Shown: piece after piece, positions 13,068 to 21,511 of the stretch
Layout of the letters: each line of letters begins with the position of its first letter
Position numbering within the stretch: the stretch's first letter is position 1
DNA from: a virus
IMG/VR virus record: IMGVR_UViG_3300037264_000319
Span: 1-28,129 of that record
DNA: 28,129 nt
Strand: one strand, 5' to 3'
The notes under the pieces: model-generated
Told to the model about the DNA's origin: nothing
The model's input: only the letters and a program-made list of their open reading frames with translations
Database searches by the model: none
Program-made: the position numbers and the translations under genes

Positions 13068-14927
13068 ATGATTAAAGTTTATTGTCCATCTGGAACTACG
13101 GCTCGCAAACTAGTCGTCCCGACTCCTAGATTCTCCTTATCCTATAGTGGCGATTTTATTGTTGTCTCTTCTGGTTCTGGTTTTTCTGGAATACAGCAAG
13201 ACGTAATAACTTATCGTAATCCTTCGTACACAGGAAACAATAATCAGCAAATTATTATTGATGCCCAATCTCCGGTCAATCAGTTTACATATACGTCTCT
13301 GAATCCAGAAAAAGGCACAGTTAATAATACTGGATATGTTTCTTGGGTTTCGGGCGCAAACTGTGTCGTCCACGTTACCGCAGATAGATATACGACTCGA
13401 CAGATAGAAGTTCCAATTAGTAGAGGGATTTATAATGGCGTCCTTTCTGTCACTGGTTTTGTCAGCGGTTCTTTAGCTTGGCATTGTAATCAAGAAATTA
13501 TTCGCCTTTCGTCCGGTATCAATACGGGGACGAGTTTAACTAAAGATTTATATACTTGGAATAATGGGATTCAAATGTATATTAGAAATACCGGTTGTTG
13601 GGCTAACAGTATTAGTGGAATCGAAGCTTTTGTTTGTAGAAATACAGGTTGGGCGGGAAACTTTTATCACGGTATTTTAACCTCTCCAATTCACGTTGCT
13701 TACTGTGCTCACGGTGGCGGGAGTCCCTATCCGACTGGCAACCCTCTTGAATGGACTTGGCATTTGCAATGGGCGGCACATAATTCAGGGAATAATTGCG
13801 ATAGAAGAATTACGGGACTACAGACGATTTACCCTTGGCCCGGTCTGGATGCTCTCGTTGAAGTTTTAGAGTCCGGTGTTCATTCCAGTATTAAACCATT
13901 GAAGGTTTTACCGGCGAATTATAAAAATTATTTTTTACACCTAAGTAATAATTTTGATGGTTTATATGGAAATTCAATACCAGTATTCCAATCTAATAAA
14001 TATCTACAAGGGGTTATAAATTGGATATATATAATAAGTCCTGCTCTTAATAGTCAACAGGCAATCAATATTTATGGAGCAGGTAGTCCTTTAGCTACCC
14101 CAAAAGAACAATGGTTATATTACTCCTTAGATTTAGGAGATTCTTCTGCTTTGTCTTGTCTAGTAATTAATAATGAATTAGTTTTAGTCAAAACCGCAAC
14201 GAGTCGCGGAGGTGGATATTGGTGGAATACAATTGGTAACGTAAATTCAGGAATGGCATCTTGTGGAAAAGTTGGGACTGGAACTCTTAGTGAAGTATAT
14301 ACGGCGGTGGGATTTGGACAACAAGAGTATAATGGGACATATAAACTGACAGAAACTCTTGACCCAAATAACGAGAAGGCTTATCAAAATTCAAATGGAA
14401 AATGGTTGTATACAGAAGGGGATTTAGGAATCCTTTCACTAAGCGAAAGTTTAAACGATACATACGAGGGTGCTGGTGTTGCCTATTATAATATTGATAG
14501 TTCATTTACTGGAACTTGGACGGCGCACACCGGAATAACACCCTCTGGTAGAATGATTCCGACTTATCAATTAGTTGAATACGATTTAACCAAGTTCCCA
14601 ATTGATATTACGGGAGCGAGATTTAGCGGTTATTCATTTGGGGATAATCGAATAAATGGAGTTTATAATTATTCTGGAAAGTCAAACAGCGCAAATTTTT
14701 TCCTTGATTTTTGGAAGAATCAAAGCGGTTATTATTTAGCCCGAAGTATTGATAACAATGCCGGTAACAGATGGTATTTAAGTTATGTCGTAGACTTTGA
14801 CGACTCCGATTTTCAGTCGAATACTCTTGAATCAAATACAGGTATGTTTGCTCCCGTCACTGGTATTTATGGTGATTGGACTCTGGTTGGGGGAGCAGGC
14901 AACGTAGGTCGGTTTATCTTATTGTAA
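13068..14927 (+). CDS. Multidomain surface protein with trypsin-like serine protease domain
   Basis: The protein has 619 residues, with AAGGA before the ATG. Residues 15-120 look like an immunoglobulin-type beta domain. Residues 130-400 look like a chymotrypsin-fold protease: AYCAHGGG puts a His at 215, GLDALVEVLESGV an Asp at 261, and LDLGDSSALSCLVINNELVL a Ser at 359. The spacings (46 and 98) are close to chymotrypsin's 45 and 93, and the GDS motif is in place, although the usual following Gly is Ser. The segment IKPLKVLPANY also fits such phage domains. Residues 410-619 hold two similar sugar-binding-like modules, each opening FGxxxxNGxY and closing with GxWxxxxG. It may cleave or bind a host surface protein. 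Activity is unproven and the domain could be an inactive binding fold. Confidence 0.65.
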   Translation: MIKVYCPSGTTARKLVVPTPRFSLSYSGDFIVVSSGSGFSGIQQDVITYRNPSYTGNNNQQIIIDAQSPVNQFTYTSLNPEKGTVNNTGYVSWVSGANCVVHVTADRYTTRQIEVPISRGIYNGVLSVTGFVSGSLAWHCNQEIIRLSSGINTGTSLTKDLYTWNNGIQMYIRNTGCWANSISGIEAFVCRNTGWAGNFYHGILTSPIHVAYCAHGGGSPYPTGNPLEWTWHLQWAAHNSGNNCDRRITGLQTIYPWPGLDALVEVLESGVHSSIKPLKVLPANYKNYFLHLSNNFDGLYGNSIPVFQSNKYLQGVINWIYIISPALNSQQAINIYGAGSPLATPKEQWLYYSLDLGDSSALSCLVINNELVLVKTATSRGGGYWWNTIGNVNSGMASCGKVGTGTLSEVYTAVGFGQQEYNGTYKLTETLDPNNEKAYQNSNGKWLYTEGDLGILSLSESLNDTYEGAGVAYYNIDSSFTGTWTAHTGITPSGRMIPTYQLVEYDLTKFPIDITGARFSGYSFGDNRINGVYNYSGKSNSANFFLDFWKNQSGYYLARSIDNNAGNRWYLSYVVDFDDSDFQSNTLESNTGMFAPVTGIYGDWTLVGGAGNVGRFILL

Positions 14928-14960
14928 AAGATATTACACTAATTATCTCGTTCTTGCCTT

Positions 14961-14972
14961 AAAGTGTAAATA
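14961..14972 (+). promoter_or_regulatory. AAAGTGTAAATA element (putative late promoter)
   Basis: The element ends 14 bases before the ATG at 14987, with AAGG as ribosome-binding site. A partial inverse copy, TTACACT (14934-14940), lies just upstream and could pair with AGTGTAA. It opens the second fibre sub-block, to 19005. Confidence 0.55.
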
Positions 14973-14986
14973 CTGTAAGGTAAATT

Positions 14987-15334
14987 ATGCAAAACTTTAT
15001 TGAATTTGACCTAATAAAAGGCAAAACTTTTTCCGAAACGATTACGGTAACGGACTCTCAGGGGCTACCGTTTAACTTCTCTGGATATGATGTTCGGGGG
15101 ACAATCCGCAGTAATTACGGGCAAAGTGGGGTTGTAGGCAATTTTAATGTAATTGTGGCTAATGAATCAGGCGGGATACTTGCCCTTCAAGTTGGGGCGA
15201 ATGATTCGACAGGGTTCGCGCCTATACGCGCAATAGCGGATATAGAGGCGTATACGAGTGGGGATGGAGTTGTAATTCCGGTTGTTCCTTTTATGAGGCT
15301 AAACATCTATCCAGAAGTATCTAGAGAATACTAA
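14987..15334 (+). CDS. BppU-N-like small structural protein
   Basis: The protein has 115 residues. The pattern LIKGKTFSETITVTDSQG, then FSGYDVRGTIRSNYG, a central ILALQVG strand and a closing LNIYPEVSREY matches the small beta domain seen at the N-terminus of phage upper-baseplate proteins and as separate genes in fibre clusters (kGxxfsxxxxvxdxxGxxxdlsGyxxxxxiR). In those proteins it mounts fibres on the virion. Its stop shares one base with the next start, so it is probably a partner or base for the fibre encoded there. The family assignment is from memory of the pattern. Confidence 0.6.
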   Translation: MQNFIEFDLIKGKTFSETITVTDSQGLPFNFSGYDVRGTIRSNYGQSGVVGNFNVIVANESGGILALQVGANDSTGFAPIRAIADIEAYTSGDGVVIPVVPFMRLNIYPEVSREY

Positions 15335-16575
15335 TGAGTGATACAAATGTCAGAATTACCCAAGGGACAAACCAAGTTGTTACGATTTCAAAGACGAGTC
15401 CCAATGTAAGCATTGCCAGTTCCTCTCAGGGCGGGGGAGAAACAATCGTCAACGGATTACAGGGGATTATTCGTATTTCTGGCGAAAATGGGACAGTTGT
15501 TTACAATAATGGGCAAACAATTGTTATTAATGGGCAAACCGGGGTTCTATTTAATTTAATTACTGGTCTTATCACTGGTGGAAGCAATGGCGCGGCAGCA
15601 GGGGTTCTTTCCCTTAATAGCTTGACTGGTAACGTAACTATCACTGGTATTGGTGGAACTGTCGTCTCTCTCAATGGGCAAAACGTTCAAATTTCGGGTG
15701 GAGCGACGGTTGATTTAAGCCCTTACGCTACGGTTCTAAATTTGGCCTCAACTGGCTCATCTCTACAGGGGCAAGTTGATACCTTAAACACGGCTACGGG
15801 GCAACTCTATCCGCGTTATAATCCAAGCGGTTTTATAACCTCAAGTGGACTTTTGCGCTCCGGCGATTTGCACGTTTACAACGACAGTAATTTAACTCCC
15901 AAAAATAGCGGTACTTGGAATACATATTTCGCTGGATATTTTACTACTAATATCGTCCCGACACTAAAGAATAATGATTTAGTTGTTATAAATGATTCTG
16001 AATATAAGAAAGCTACGCGAGGAGCTGATGCCCGAATAATGGTTTATCATACCGGGACTTTTGTTCCGACTAAGGCGGGTAAGATTTATCCGTGGCAGAT
16101 TGTAACCGGGACTTACAATGCTCAACCATTTTATCTTCAAAAAGTTCGCCCCGCAACGTGGATAACTAACGGGTATCAGCCGATAAGACTCGGTTCAACG
16201 GCTTATGTGGGTGGGGGTAATCTAGATTATAGGACTGGCTATATCATTAAGCCTAAAAGCCAATCCCCTCTATGGTATTTAAATGTTATTCACGCCCCGG
16301 TGTCGGTCGGTGGCCTCGCACATTCTACTATAGCTTTGAAATTTCCAAACTCTTATAAGAATATTCAAGCGGCGACTGTAAAAATGAATTTTAATATGTC
16401 TTCGGGAAATACTACTAGAATAGATGTTTTTAATAGCGGCCTTGCAGGAAATATTATTTTCACAATTACTGGAACAAATTATGATTTTGTTGAAGAACAT
16501 ACCTTTTTATTCTTAAATCAGGGTTCAGGGTCTTCACCCGGTATAAGAACTTATGGATGGGTTTTATGGGATTAA
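15334..16575 (+). CDS. Fibre protein with SLNxLTG and 25-residue shaft motif
   Basis: The protein has 413 residues. The first 35 residues are a short beta attachment segment. Next come a Gly/Ile-rich stretch and VLSLNSLTGNVTITGIGG, the SLNxLTG beta motif common in phage tail fibres. Then comes one copy of the unit NLASTGSSLQGQVDTLNTATG that is expanded in the next long gene. Residues 165-413 form a unique beta-rich head with many aromatic residues, a likely receptor-binding or virion-surface domain. It starts on the last base of the preceding stop codon. Confidence 0.65.
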   Translation: MSDTNVRITQGTNQVVTISKTSPNVSIASSSQGGGETIVNGLQGIIRISGENGTVVYNNGQTIVINGQTGVLFNLITGLITGGSNGAAAGVLSLNSLTGNVTITGIGGTVVSLNGQNVQISGGATVDLSPYATVLNLASTGSSLQGQVDTLNTATGQLYPRYNPSGFITSSGLLRSGDLHVYNDSNLTPKNSGTWNTYFAGYFTTNIVPTLKNNDLVVINDSEYKKATRGADARIMVYHTGTFVPTKAGKIYPWQIVTGTYNAQPFYLQKVRPATWITNGYQPIRLGSTAYVGGGNLDYRTGYIIKPKSQSPLWYLNVIHAPVSVGGLAHSTIALKFPNSYKNIQAATVKMNFNMSSGNTTRIDVFNSGLAGNIIFTITGTNYDFVEEHTFLFLNQGSGSSPGIRTYGWVLWD

Positions 16576-16655
16576 CAATTTGGGACAACCAAAATGCATC
16601 GGGAGCGCAAAGCCCTTTGCCGGGGGTAATACCCCCTTACTTTTATGAATACTAG
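16566..16655 (+). CDS. Possible 29-residue ORF linking two fibre genes
   Basis: This ORF starts inside the end of the preceding gene (GGATGGG just upstream) and ends 11 bases inside the next gene. It encodes 29 residues ending PLPGVIPPYFYEY. It fills the only gap here and could couple translation to the ATG at 16645, which has no ribosome-binding site. It is too short to call with confidence. Confidence 0.3.
   Translation: MGLTIWDNQNASGAQSPLPGVIPPYFYEY
16607..16636 (+). other. Two adjacent short hairpins
   Basis: GCAAA/TTTGC (16607-16620) is followed at once by GGGGGT-AAT-ACCCCC (16622-16636). Both lie in the gap before the repeat fibre gene. There is no T-run, only TTACTTTT, so a terminator is unlikely; an mRNA structure affecting translation is possible. 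Confidence 0.45.
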
Positions 16656-18321
16656 ATTAAATGCCAAATATATAATGCTGGACGGAAAATTGATGCAAGT
16701 CAGTGGCAATTCTCTAGTCTTCGACGGGGCTTACTATACATCGCTAGACTATGTTACTGGTATCAGCGGAGCTTTAGATATTAGGATTGGTTCAACGGGT
16801 TCTAATTTGTATGGAGCAATCAATACTTTAAGTGGCAATCTTGGAACGACTAATACCAATTTAGGAACGACAGGAAGTAACCTTTACGGTGCAATTAATA
16901 CCGTCAGCGGCAATGTCGGAACTGTTGCTACTAATCTAGGAACGACAGGCGCGAACCTTTACAGTTACGTCACTAACGTCAGTGGTGCGCTAAATACGAC
17001 AGGCGCGAATCTCTATGGGTCAATAAACACCGTCAGTGGGAATGTCGGAACGGTTGCGACTAATCTCGGTACTACGGGAGCTAATCTGTATGGCGCAATC
17101 AATACAGTCAGTGGCAATGTTGAAACTGTTGCGACTAACTTAGGAACAACGGGGGCAAATCTATACGGAGCTATTAACACGGTTAGCGGAAACGTAGGTA
17201 CAGTTGCAACCAATTTAGGGACGACCGGGGCGAATCTTTATGATAGTATTTCTATCCTAAGTGGTAATTTAGGGACGACAAACTCCAATCTTGTCACAAC
17301 CGGCGGGAACTTGTATAGTCAGATTGACACGATTCGAAGTAATACTGGCTCGTTCATGGCAAGCACCGGTTTCGTTTATGCGGTTAGCGGAGTTTTGGAT
17401 AGCAAAATTGGCGGGGCAGTCGCAGGAGTTTCTTCATTAAACACAGCGACGGGGGCAATTCTCCTTACTGGCGCAGGAAATATTACTGTTTCTTTAGATT
17501 CTTCTACTTTGATAATTTCTGGTGCAGCGGGAATAGGTGGGGGTGGAGTTACTTCTGCTAATACCCAAACAGGCGCGTTAACCTTTACCGGGGCGGGAAC
17601 AGTTAGTGTTTCGTCCAATGGACAAGACTTTACTTTTTCCGGGGCGACTCAAGATTTATCCTCTTATGCTACAGCAGCGAACCTTGACTCGACTGGCAGT
17701 AATTTGTATAGTTTTATTAATACGGTCAGTGGAAATGTTGTTTCGACTGGTTCTAGTCTATATATTTTAATCACCACGTTAGATACGGCGACTGGTACTT
17801 TATCAACAAATTTAGCTACTACTGGTACGACTTTATACGGATATATTAGCACCTTAAATACCGCCACCGGGACTCTAGTAACTAATTTGGCTTCTACCGG
17901 TTCTAATCTAAACACATTGGTTACAACTCTTAACACGGCAACGGGAACTTTATCTACCAATCTGGCTTCGACTGGCTCTAATTTATATACTCTAATCACG
18001 ACTTTAAATACTGCTACCGGGACTTTGGTGACAAACCTTGCTGCTACCGGTTCTGACTTAAATACGCTGATTACGACCCTGAATACTGCAACTGGTACAC
18101 TATCAACTAACCTAGCTTCGACGGGTTCTAATTTAAACACGTTGATTACTACGTTAAATACCGCGACTGGAACGTTGTCAACTAATTTAGCATCCACTGG
18201 TTCTAGTTTAAATATATCTAAATTATCTACTGGCGCGTTCTATGGATTTGGCAAGATTACAGTATCAACGAGCGCACCGGCGAGTCCAGCGACAAACGAT
18301 GTTTGGATTGATATTTCGTAA
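16645..18321 (+). CDS. Long repeat-shaft fibre protein
   Basis: The protein has 558 residues and no ribosome-binding site before its ATG. Residues 49-236 and 347-524 are two arrays of a 25-residue unit, types NLGTTGANLYGAINTVSGNV and NLASTGSNLNTLITTLNTATG, with regularly placed Leu, Ile and Val suggesting a trimeric coiled or mixed shaft. Between them lies a beta segment with two SLNTATGAILLTG-like motifs. The C-terminus (ITVSTSAPASPATNDVWIDI) matches a common fibre ending. This is a structural fibre; its target and virion location are unknown. A 29-residue ORF and two hairpins lie directly upstream. Confidence 0.75.
   Translation: MNTRLNAKYIMLDGKLMQVSGNSLVFDGAYYTSLDYVTGISGALDIRIGSTGSNLYGAINTLSGNLGTTNTNLGTTGSNLYGAINTVSGNVGTVATNLGTTGANLYSYVTNVSGALNTTGANLYGSINTVSGNVGTVATNLGTTGANLYGAINTVSGNVETVATNLGTTGANLYGAINTVSGNVGTVATNLGTTGANLYDSISILSGNLGTTNSNLVTTGGNLYSQIDTIRSNTGSFMASTGFVYAVSGVLDSKIGGAVAGVSSLNTATGAILLTGAGNITVSLDSSTLIISGAAGIGGGGVTSANTQTGALTFTGAGTVSVSSNGQDFTFSGATQDLSSYATAANLDSTGSNLYSFINTVSGNVVSTGSSLYILITTLDTATGTLSTNLATTGTTLYGYISTLNTATGTLVTNLASTGSNLNTLVTTLNTATGTLSTNLASTGSNLYTLITTLNTATGTLVTNLAATGSDLNTLITTLNTATGTLSTNLASTGSNLNTLITTLNTATGTLSTNLASTGSSLNISKLSTGAFYGFGKITVSTSAPASPATNDVWIDIS
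16789..17352 (+). repeat. Array of diverged 75-bp repeats (fibre shaft A)
   Basis: About seven to eight imperfect 75-bp units encode NLGTTGANLYGAINTVSGNV-type repeats. Protein similarity is much higher than DNA similarity; one unit is shortened. Confidence 0.8.
17683..18216 (+). repeat. Array of diverged 75-bp repeats (fibre shaft B)
   Basis: Units at 17884, 17959, 18034 and 18109 plus partial or diverged flanking units encode NLASTGSNLNTLITTLNTATG-type repeats. The units at 17884 and 18109 share 24 of 25 residues but use different codons at 17 of those 24. Confidence 0.85.
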
Positions 18322-18330
18322 GGCAAATAA

Positions 18331-19005
18331 ATGGCGACTTGGAATCTATATCCGTCAGGCGCGGGGGACTTAACTACTTGGATACCTCTTTCAAGCACGA
18401 ACTGGTCAAACGTTGATGAAACGGGAGCTAATGATGGCGATACAAGTTATGTTTCTTGGACGGGAACAACCGCCACAAATGACCTTTATAATCTTATAAA
18501 TGATACGGGAAACTTTCTTTCTGGTGCTCAAACTATCAGCGGAATTGACGTTATTGTTTATTCCAAATATGTTTCGGCTGGTTCTGCCGGTAGTACTCCT
18601 TCCGCACCGACATTAAATATCTTAATAAAGCCAACAGGATATTCGGTAGTAACTGGTAGCAATTATACTGTAACCACTGCATATGTCCCTTTTACGGGAA
18701 CTTGGACGACAAATCCAAGTGGCGGCGGGGCGTGGACGCAGGCAACTCTTAATGGATTACAAGCCGGAATCCGTTCCGCTAAAACTCAGGGAAGTTCATC
18801 CCGAACTCGTACCCCGTATGTTACGCAAATTTATGTGAGGGTGAATTACCTTTCGGCTCTTCCCGCAAACGCTGGCAAGGCTAAAGTCTATGTCGCTAGT
18901 AGTTGGGAGTCAAAACCAATTAAAGTTTATGTTGGCGGGTCTTGGGTAGTTAAATCGGGAAAATTCTATGATGGCGGGGCTTGGCAATATATCAATCGGA
19001 CTTAA
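18331..19005 (+). CDS. Beta-rich adhesin with C-terminal KVYVxxSW repeats
   Basis: The protein has 224 residues, with AAGG seven bases before its ATG. Residues 1-175 look like a jelly-roll or lectin-like beta domain (WNLYPSG, GDTSYVSWTG, VTQIYVRVNYL), a type common in phage adhesion proteins. The last 40 residues are three 13-residue units, KVYVASSWESKP, KVYVGGSWVVKS and KFYDGGAWQYIN, resembling short C-terminal repeats in other phage surface proteins. It closes the fibre block; the next promoter element comes within 15 bases of its stop. Surface attachment is inferred. Confidence 0.6.
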   Translation: MATWNLYPSGAGDLTTWIPLSSTNWSNVDETGANDGDTSYVSWTGTTATNDLYNLINDTGNFLSGAQTISGIDVIVYSKYVSAGSAGSTPSAPTLNILIKPTGYSVVTGSNYTVTTAYVPFTGTWTTNPSGGGAWTQATLNGLQAGIRSAKTQGSSSRTRTPYVTQIYVRVNYLSALPANAGKAKVYVASSWESKPIKVYVGGSWVVKSGKFYDGGAWQYINRT

Positions 19006-19019
19006 AACATTCGAAAATT

Positions 19020-19030
19020 AAGTGTAAATA
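19020..19030 (+). promoter_or_regulatory. AAGTGTAAATA element (putative late promoter)
   Basis: The element ends 13 bases before the ATG at 19044, with AGGAAGGA between. It heads the four-gene connector/neck operon. Confidence 0.55.
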
Positions 19031-19043
19031 TAGGAAGGATATT

Positions 19044-19511
19044 ATGAAAGCAATAGATTTAGCAACAGATATATACGACGAACTTGGCGAAACCGGGCTT
19101 TCTATCCCCTTTATTTCCAGTTGGTTACGAAATAATATTGGCAAACTGAATTTGGAATTAGATTTGAATATCGTTCCTTCGGGTCAATTTTTGGAGCTAG
19201 AACCAGAATTGGAGACAGACCAAGCGGGAATTTATAAGCTTTTGTTTTTAGAACATTATTACGGGCGGCAGGCAAGAGCTAACTTAGGGGCAAATGGTTA
19301 TCAAATTATACGAGCTACCGAAGGTGATTCTACTATTCAGTTTGCAGAGAAAAAAGATGTAGAGAAGAGTTATATTGCCCTACAAAAAGATACTCGTAGT
19401 GCAATTAATGATGCCGTTAAAATGTATCGGTTAAATTATTCTGTTCCTAAGCAAGCTACAACAAGCGGCGATTGGTCGGTTTATCCGTTAAACGTCCCAT
19501 ACTCATACTAA
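19044..19511 (+). CDS. Head-tail connector (adaptor) protein
   Basis: The protein has 155 residues from the ATG with AGGAAGGA upstream; an in-frame start inside the previous gene is rejected. It is mostly helical: an early DLATDIYDELGE helix, a SWLRNNIGKLNLEL helix, and a later LLFLEHYYGRQARANLG segment. This fits the helical adaptor ring proteins that bind below the portal (HK97 gp6-like). Its place as first gene of the neck operon supports that. No catalytic features are seen. Confidence 0.65.
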   Translation: MKAIDLATDIYDELGETGLSIPFISSWLRNNIGKLNLELDLNIVPSGQFLELEPELETDQAGIYKLLFLEHYYGRQARANLGANGYQIIRATEGDSTIQFAEKKDVEKSYIALQKDTRSAINDAVKMYRLNYSVPKQATTSGDWSVYPLNVPYSY

Positions 19512-19515
19512 ATTT

Positions 19516-19974
19516 ATGGCTGGATATTTGTCTGATGCAATAAAAACAGAAATAGAAGGGATTTGGAATTTACACCACGAATCTTGGGCTGACGAATTTT
19601 ACTATTTTCTGGAAAAGGAAATTCTCACGATAACGGCAGATGCGAACTACAATTACGGCTATGGTATGAATCAGGATGGAGTTACTAAAAGCTTAGAGGC
19701 CGTTTCAGGGATGATAACAGGAAGAATTCAGTACGTTCCAATTATTACGTTAAGTCGCAGAGCAAAAACAACATATCCTGACGAGAATATCCCGCTGGTG
19801 GAGAGGAAATCCCTTGCAAGACTCAAGGTAGATGCTGCCGGGTATGAAATAGTAAAACAATCCAAACAGATAGTATTACCAGACGGGAAAACTTACGTTT
19901 GGAAAGGCCCAACTCAAGCAATTGGCCCATTTAATTTAAATTATACGAGCCTTTTATTGGAAGAGGTAAAATAA
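19516..19974 (+). CDS. Head completion / stopper-type protein
   Basis: The protein has 152 residues. It starts four bases after the previous stop with no ribosome-binding site, so it is probably coupled. A helical start (AIKTEIEGIWNLHHESW) is followed by a beta-rich body with charged loops (TGRIQYVPIITLSRRAKTTYPD). Its last base pair of codons overlaps the next gene by one base. Size, order and fold impression fit a head-closure or stopper protein between adaptor and tail, but I do not recognise a specific family. Confidence 0.5.
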   Translation: MAGYLSDAIKTEIEGIWNLHHESWADEFYYFLEKEILTITADANYNYGYGMNQDGVTKSLEAVSGMITGRIQYVPIITLSRRAKTTYPDENIPLVERKSLARLKVDAAGYEIVKQSKQIVLPDGKTYVWKGPTQAIGPFNLNYTSLLLEEVK

Positions 19975-20645
19975 TGCCGCGCCAACCAGTTATACATTTT
20001 GATGTAATTATGGATAGAGTGGCGAAGCTTCCCCTAACGATTAAAAACATTGAGGGGCAGGCAGCGGCGACTTTTGAGCCAAAAAAGGAACAGTTTTTAG
20101 AGGCAATTGAGAACAGTGATGTTTCTCAAGAAATTGAGGCGGGTTCTGACGGAGAAGGAGCAGAGAATATTTCGGGGACATTGGAAGGGAAAGGCGACCT
20201 ATTTAGTTTCATTGGATTTGATAGAGGCACTCATCCGGTTCAATATTTTATCAATTTTTTACGATATACAATCCAAACGAGCCGAATTACGAGAGTTAAT
20301 AAGACAAGCCGAAATACACGGCGGTTTGTTTTTAATGTAATTGTTCCAACAAAAGACGAAATTACACAAGAGACTCAGATTCCTTGGAATCCCGGACGCT
20401 CTTGGGTTTATGGAATTGAACAGGGAATTAGTGGGTTTGGATTATATTTAGCTAAGAGTATGTTAAGAACAGGAAATGATAAATTAAGGGAACACCTAGA
20501 AGAAATTATTGATGAACATTCTCATTCTGGTCAAGCCCTGCAAATGAAACTCAGGCGGGGCGGTAGTGGGCGACCCGGACGATTCCATAGCGTTTCCTAT
20601 TTTTCACCTTTGTTCGCAGCCTTTAAGAAGAGCGTTAGCCGCTAA
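19974..20645 (+). CDS. Neck / tail completion protein
   Basis: The protein has 223 residues, with one-base overlaps at both ends. It contains GKGDLFSFIGFDRGTHPVQY and a C-terminal basic segment with SGQALQMKLRRGGSGRPGRF followed by aromatic residues (SVSYFSPLFAAF). This layout recalls neck or tail-terminator proteins of large siphoviruses and the HK97 gp10 group, which join head and tail. Assignment is by order and pattern; the exact role within the neck is unresolved. Confidence 0.5.
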   Translation: MPRQPVIHFDVIMDRVAKLPLTIKNIEGQAAATFEPKKEQFLEAIENSDVSQEIEAGSDGEGAENISGTLEGKGDLFSFIGFDRGTHPVQYFINFLRYTIQTSRITRVNKTSRNTRRFVFNVIVPTKDEITQETQIPWNPGRSWVYGIEQGISGFGLYLAKSMLRTGNDKLREHLEEIIDEHSHSGQALQMKLRRGGSGRPGRFHSVSYFSPLFAAFKKSVSR

Positions 20646-21481
20646 TGAAAAAACAAATAGACCATAGCATAACAACATCCTTCCTAGAAAAATTGGATAA
20701 CAAAATTGTTACTAAAGGTGAAGCTTTTATTAATGTTAGCACAGGCTTTTATCCTGTTAAGACGGTAAATCAGCAAGTGTATGCCTATGCTTCGCCCTTT
20801 AAACAGTTCATTTACGACTCTAGTATCGGTGGAACAGTAAATTTGAGTGGAATTTGGAGTGATGGGGTATTTTATAGTCGCGCAAGCGGAATTACTATTG
20901 ATTATCAAAATGGAAGGGTTCTTTCTAAAACGCAATTAGGCTCAAATATTTCGGGAACGTTTTCTCTGCACGAATTAAATATTAAATATACCGATAAGAA
21001 CGAAGACCAGATTTTAATGGAAACAAAATATGTTTCAGAACCCATTCAACCTCAACAGATTACAGGAATTGCCGAATCGGTTGAAACGTATCCGATGATT
21101 TATGTCACCTATAATAACGGAAAGAATATGCCTAGAGCAATGGGGGGCTTAGATTCAACAAATGGGCGATTTACTTGCTATGCAATGTGCAATTCTAGTT
21201 GGCAATTAGATGGGGTTTTGTCCATCATGCGGGACATGAAACATACTATTTTTGCCCTGCTGGATAGTTCTGAATTGCCCCTAAATGTGTCAGGAGACTT
21301 AAAAAATCCCAATTATAGCTATAATACTTTGGTTTCGGGAAAATCTTACCCAAATATCGTTCATATTGAAGATGTAAATTGTTCGAAATTAACTGTTGAA
21401 GCTAATCAGGCTATAAATCCGACTGTTCGGGTTGGGATTGCCGAATTTGAAACTGCAATGACTCGAAACCCCCGCCTTTAA
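20645..21481 (+). CDS. Neck or tail-completion protein, hypothetical
   Basis: The protein has 278 residues and overlaps the previous gene by one base. A helical N-terminus (SFLEKLDNKIVT) precedes a beta-rich body with QFIYDSSIGGTVNLSGIW and a Ser/Asn-rich C-terminus. It is the last gene of the neck operon and is followed by the promoter element of the tail tube. It probably completes the tail top or neck; no known motif is seen. Confidence 0.5.
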   Translation: MKKQIDHSITTSFLEKLDNKIVTKGEAFINVSTGFYPVKTVNQQVYAYASPFKQFIYDSSIGGTVNLSGIWSDGVFYSRASGITIDYQNGRVLSKTQLGSNISGTFSLHELNIKYTDKNEDQILMETKYVSEPIQPQQITGIAESVETYPMIYVTYNNGKNMPRAMGGLDSTNGRFTCYAMCNSSWQLDGVLSIMRDMKHTIFALLDSSELPLNVSGDLKNPNYSYNTLVSGKSYPNIVHIEDVNCSKLTVEANQAINPTVRVGIAEFETAMTRNPRL

Positions 21482-21498
21482 GTTCCAATTAATTCCAA

Positions 21499-21511
21499 AA
21501 AAGTGTAAATG
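21499..21511 (+). promoter_or_regulatory. AAAAGTGTAAATG element (putative late promoter)
   Basis: The element lies 38 bases before the tail tube ATG; GATAGGAGAA is the ribosome-binding site. The tube gene is then closed by its own terminator. Confidence 0.55.

Noticed and set aside
16789-18216. Regularly spaced repeats that might suggest a CRISPR array
   Set aside because: They are in-frame 75-bp coding repeats with no identical repeat/spacer pattern.
11164-19005. Diversity-generating retroelement acting on the fibre genes
   Set aside because: No reverse transcriptase or template/variable repeat pair is visible in the window.
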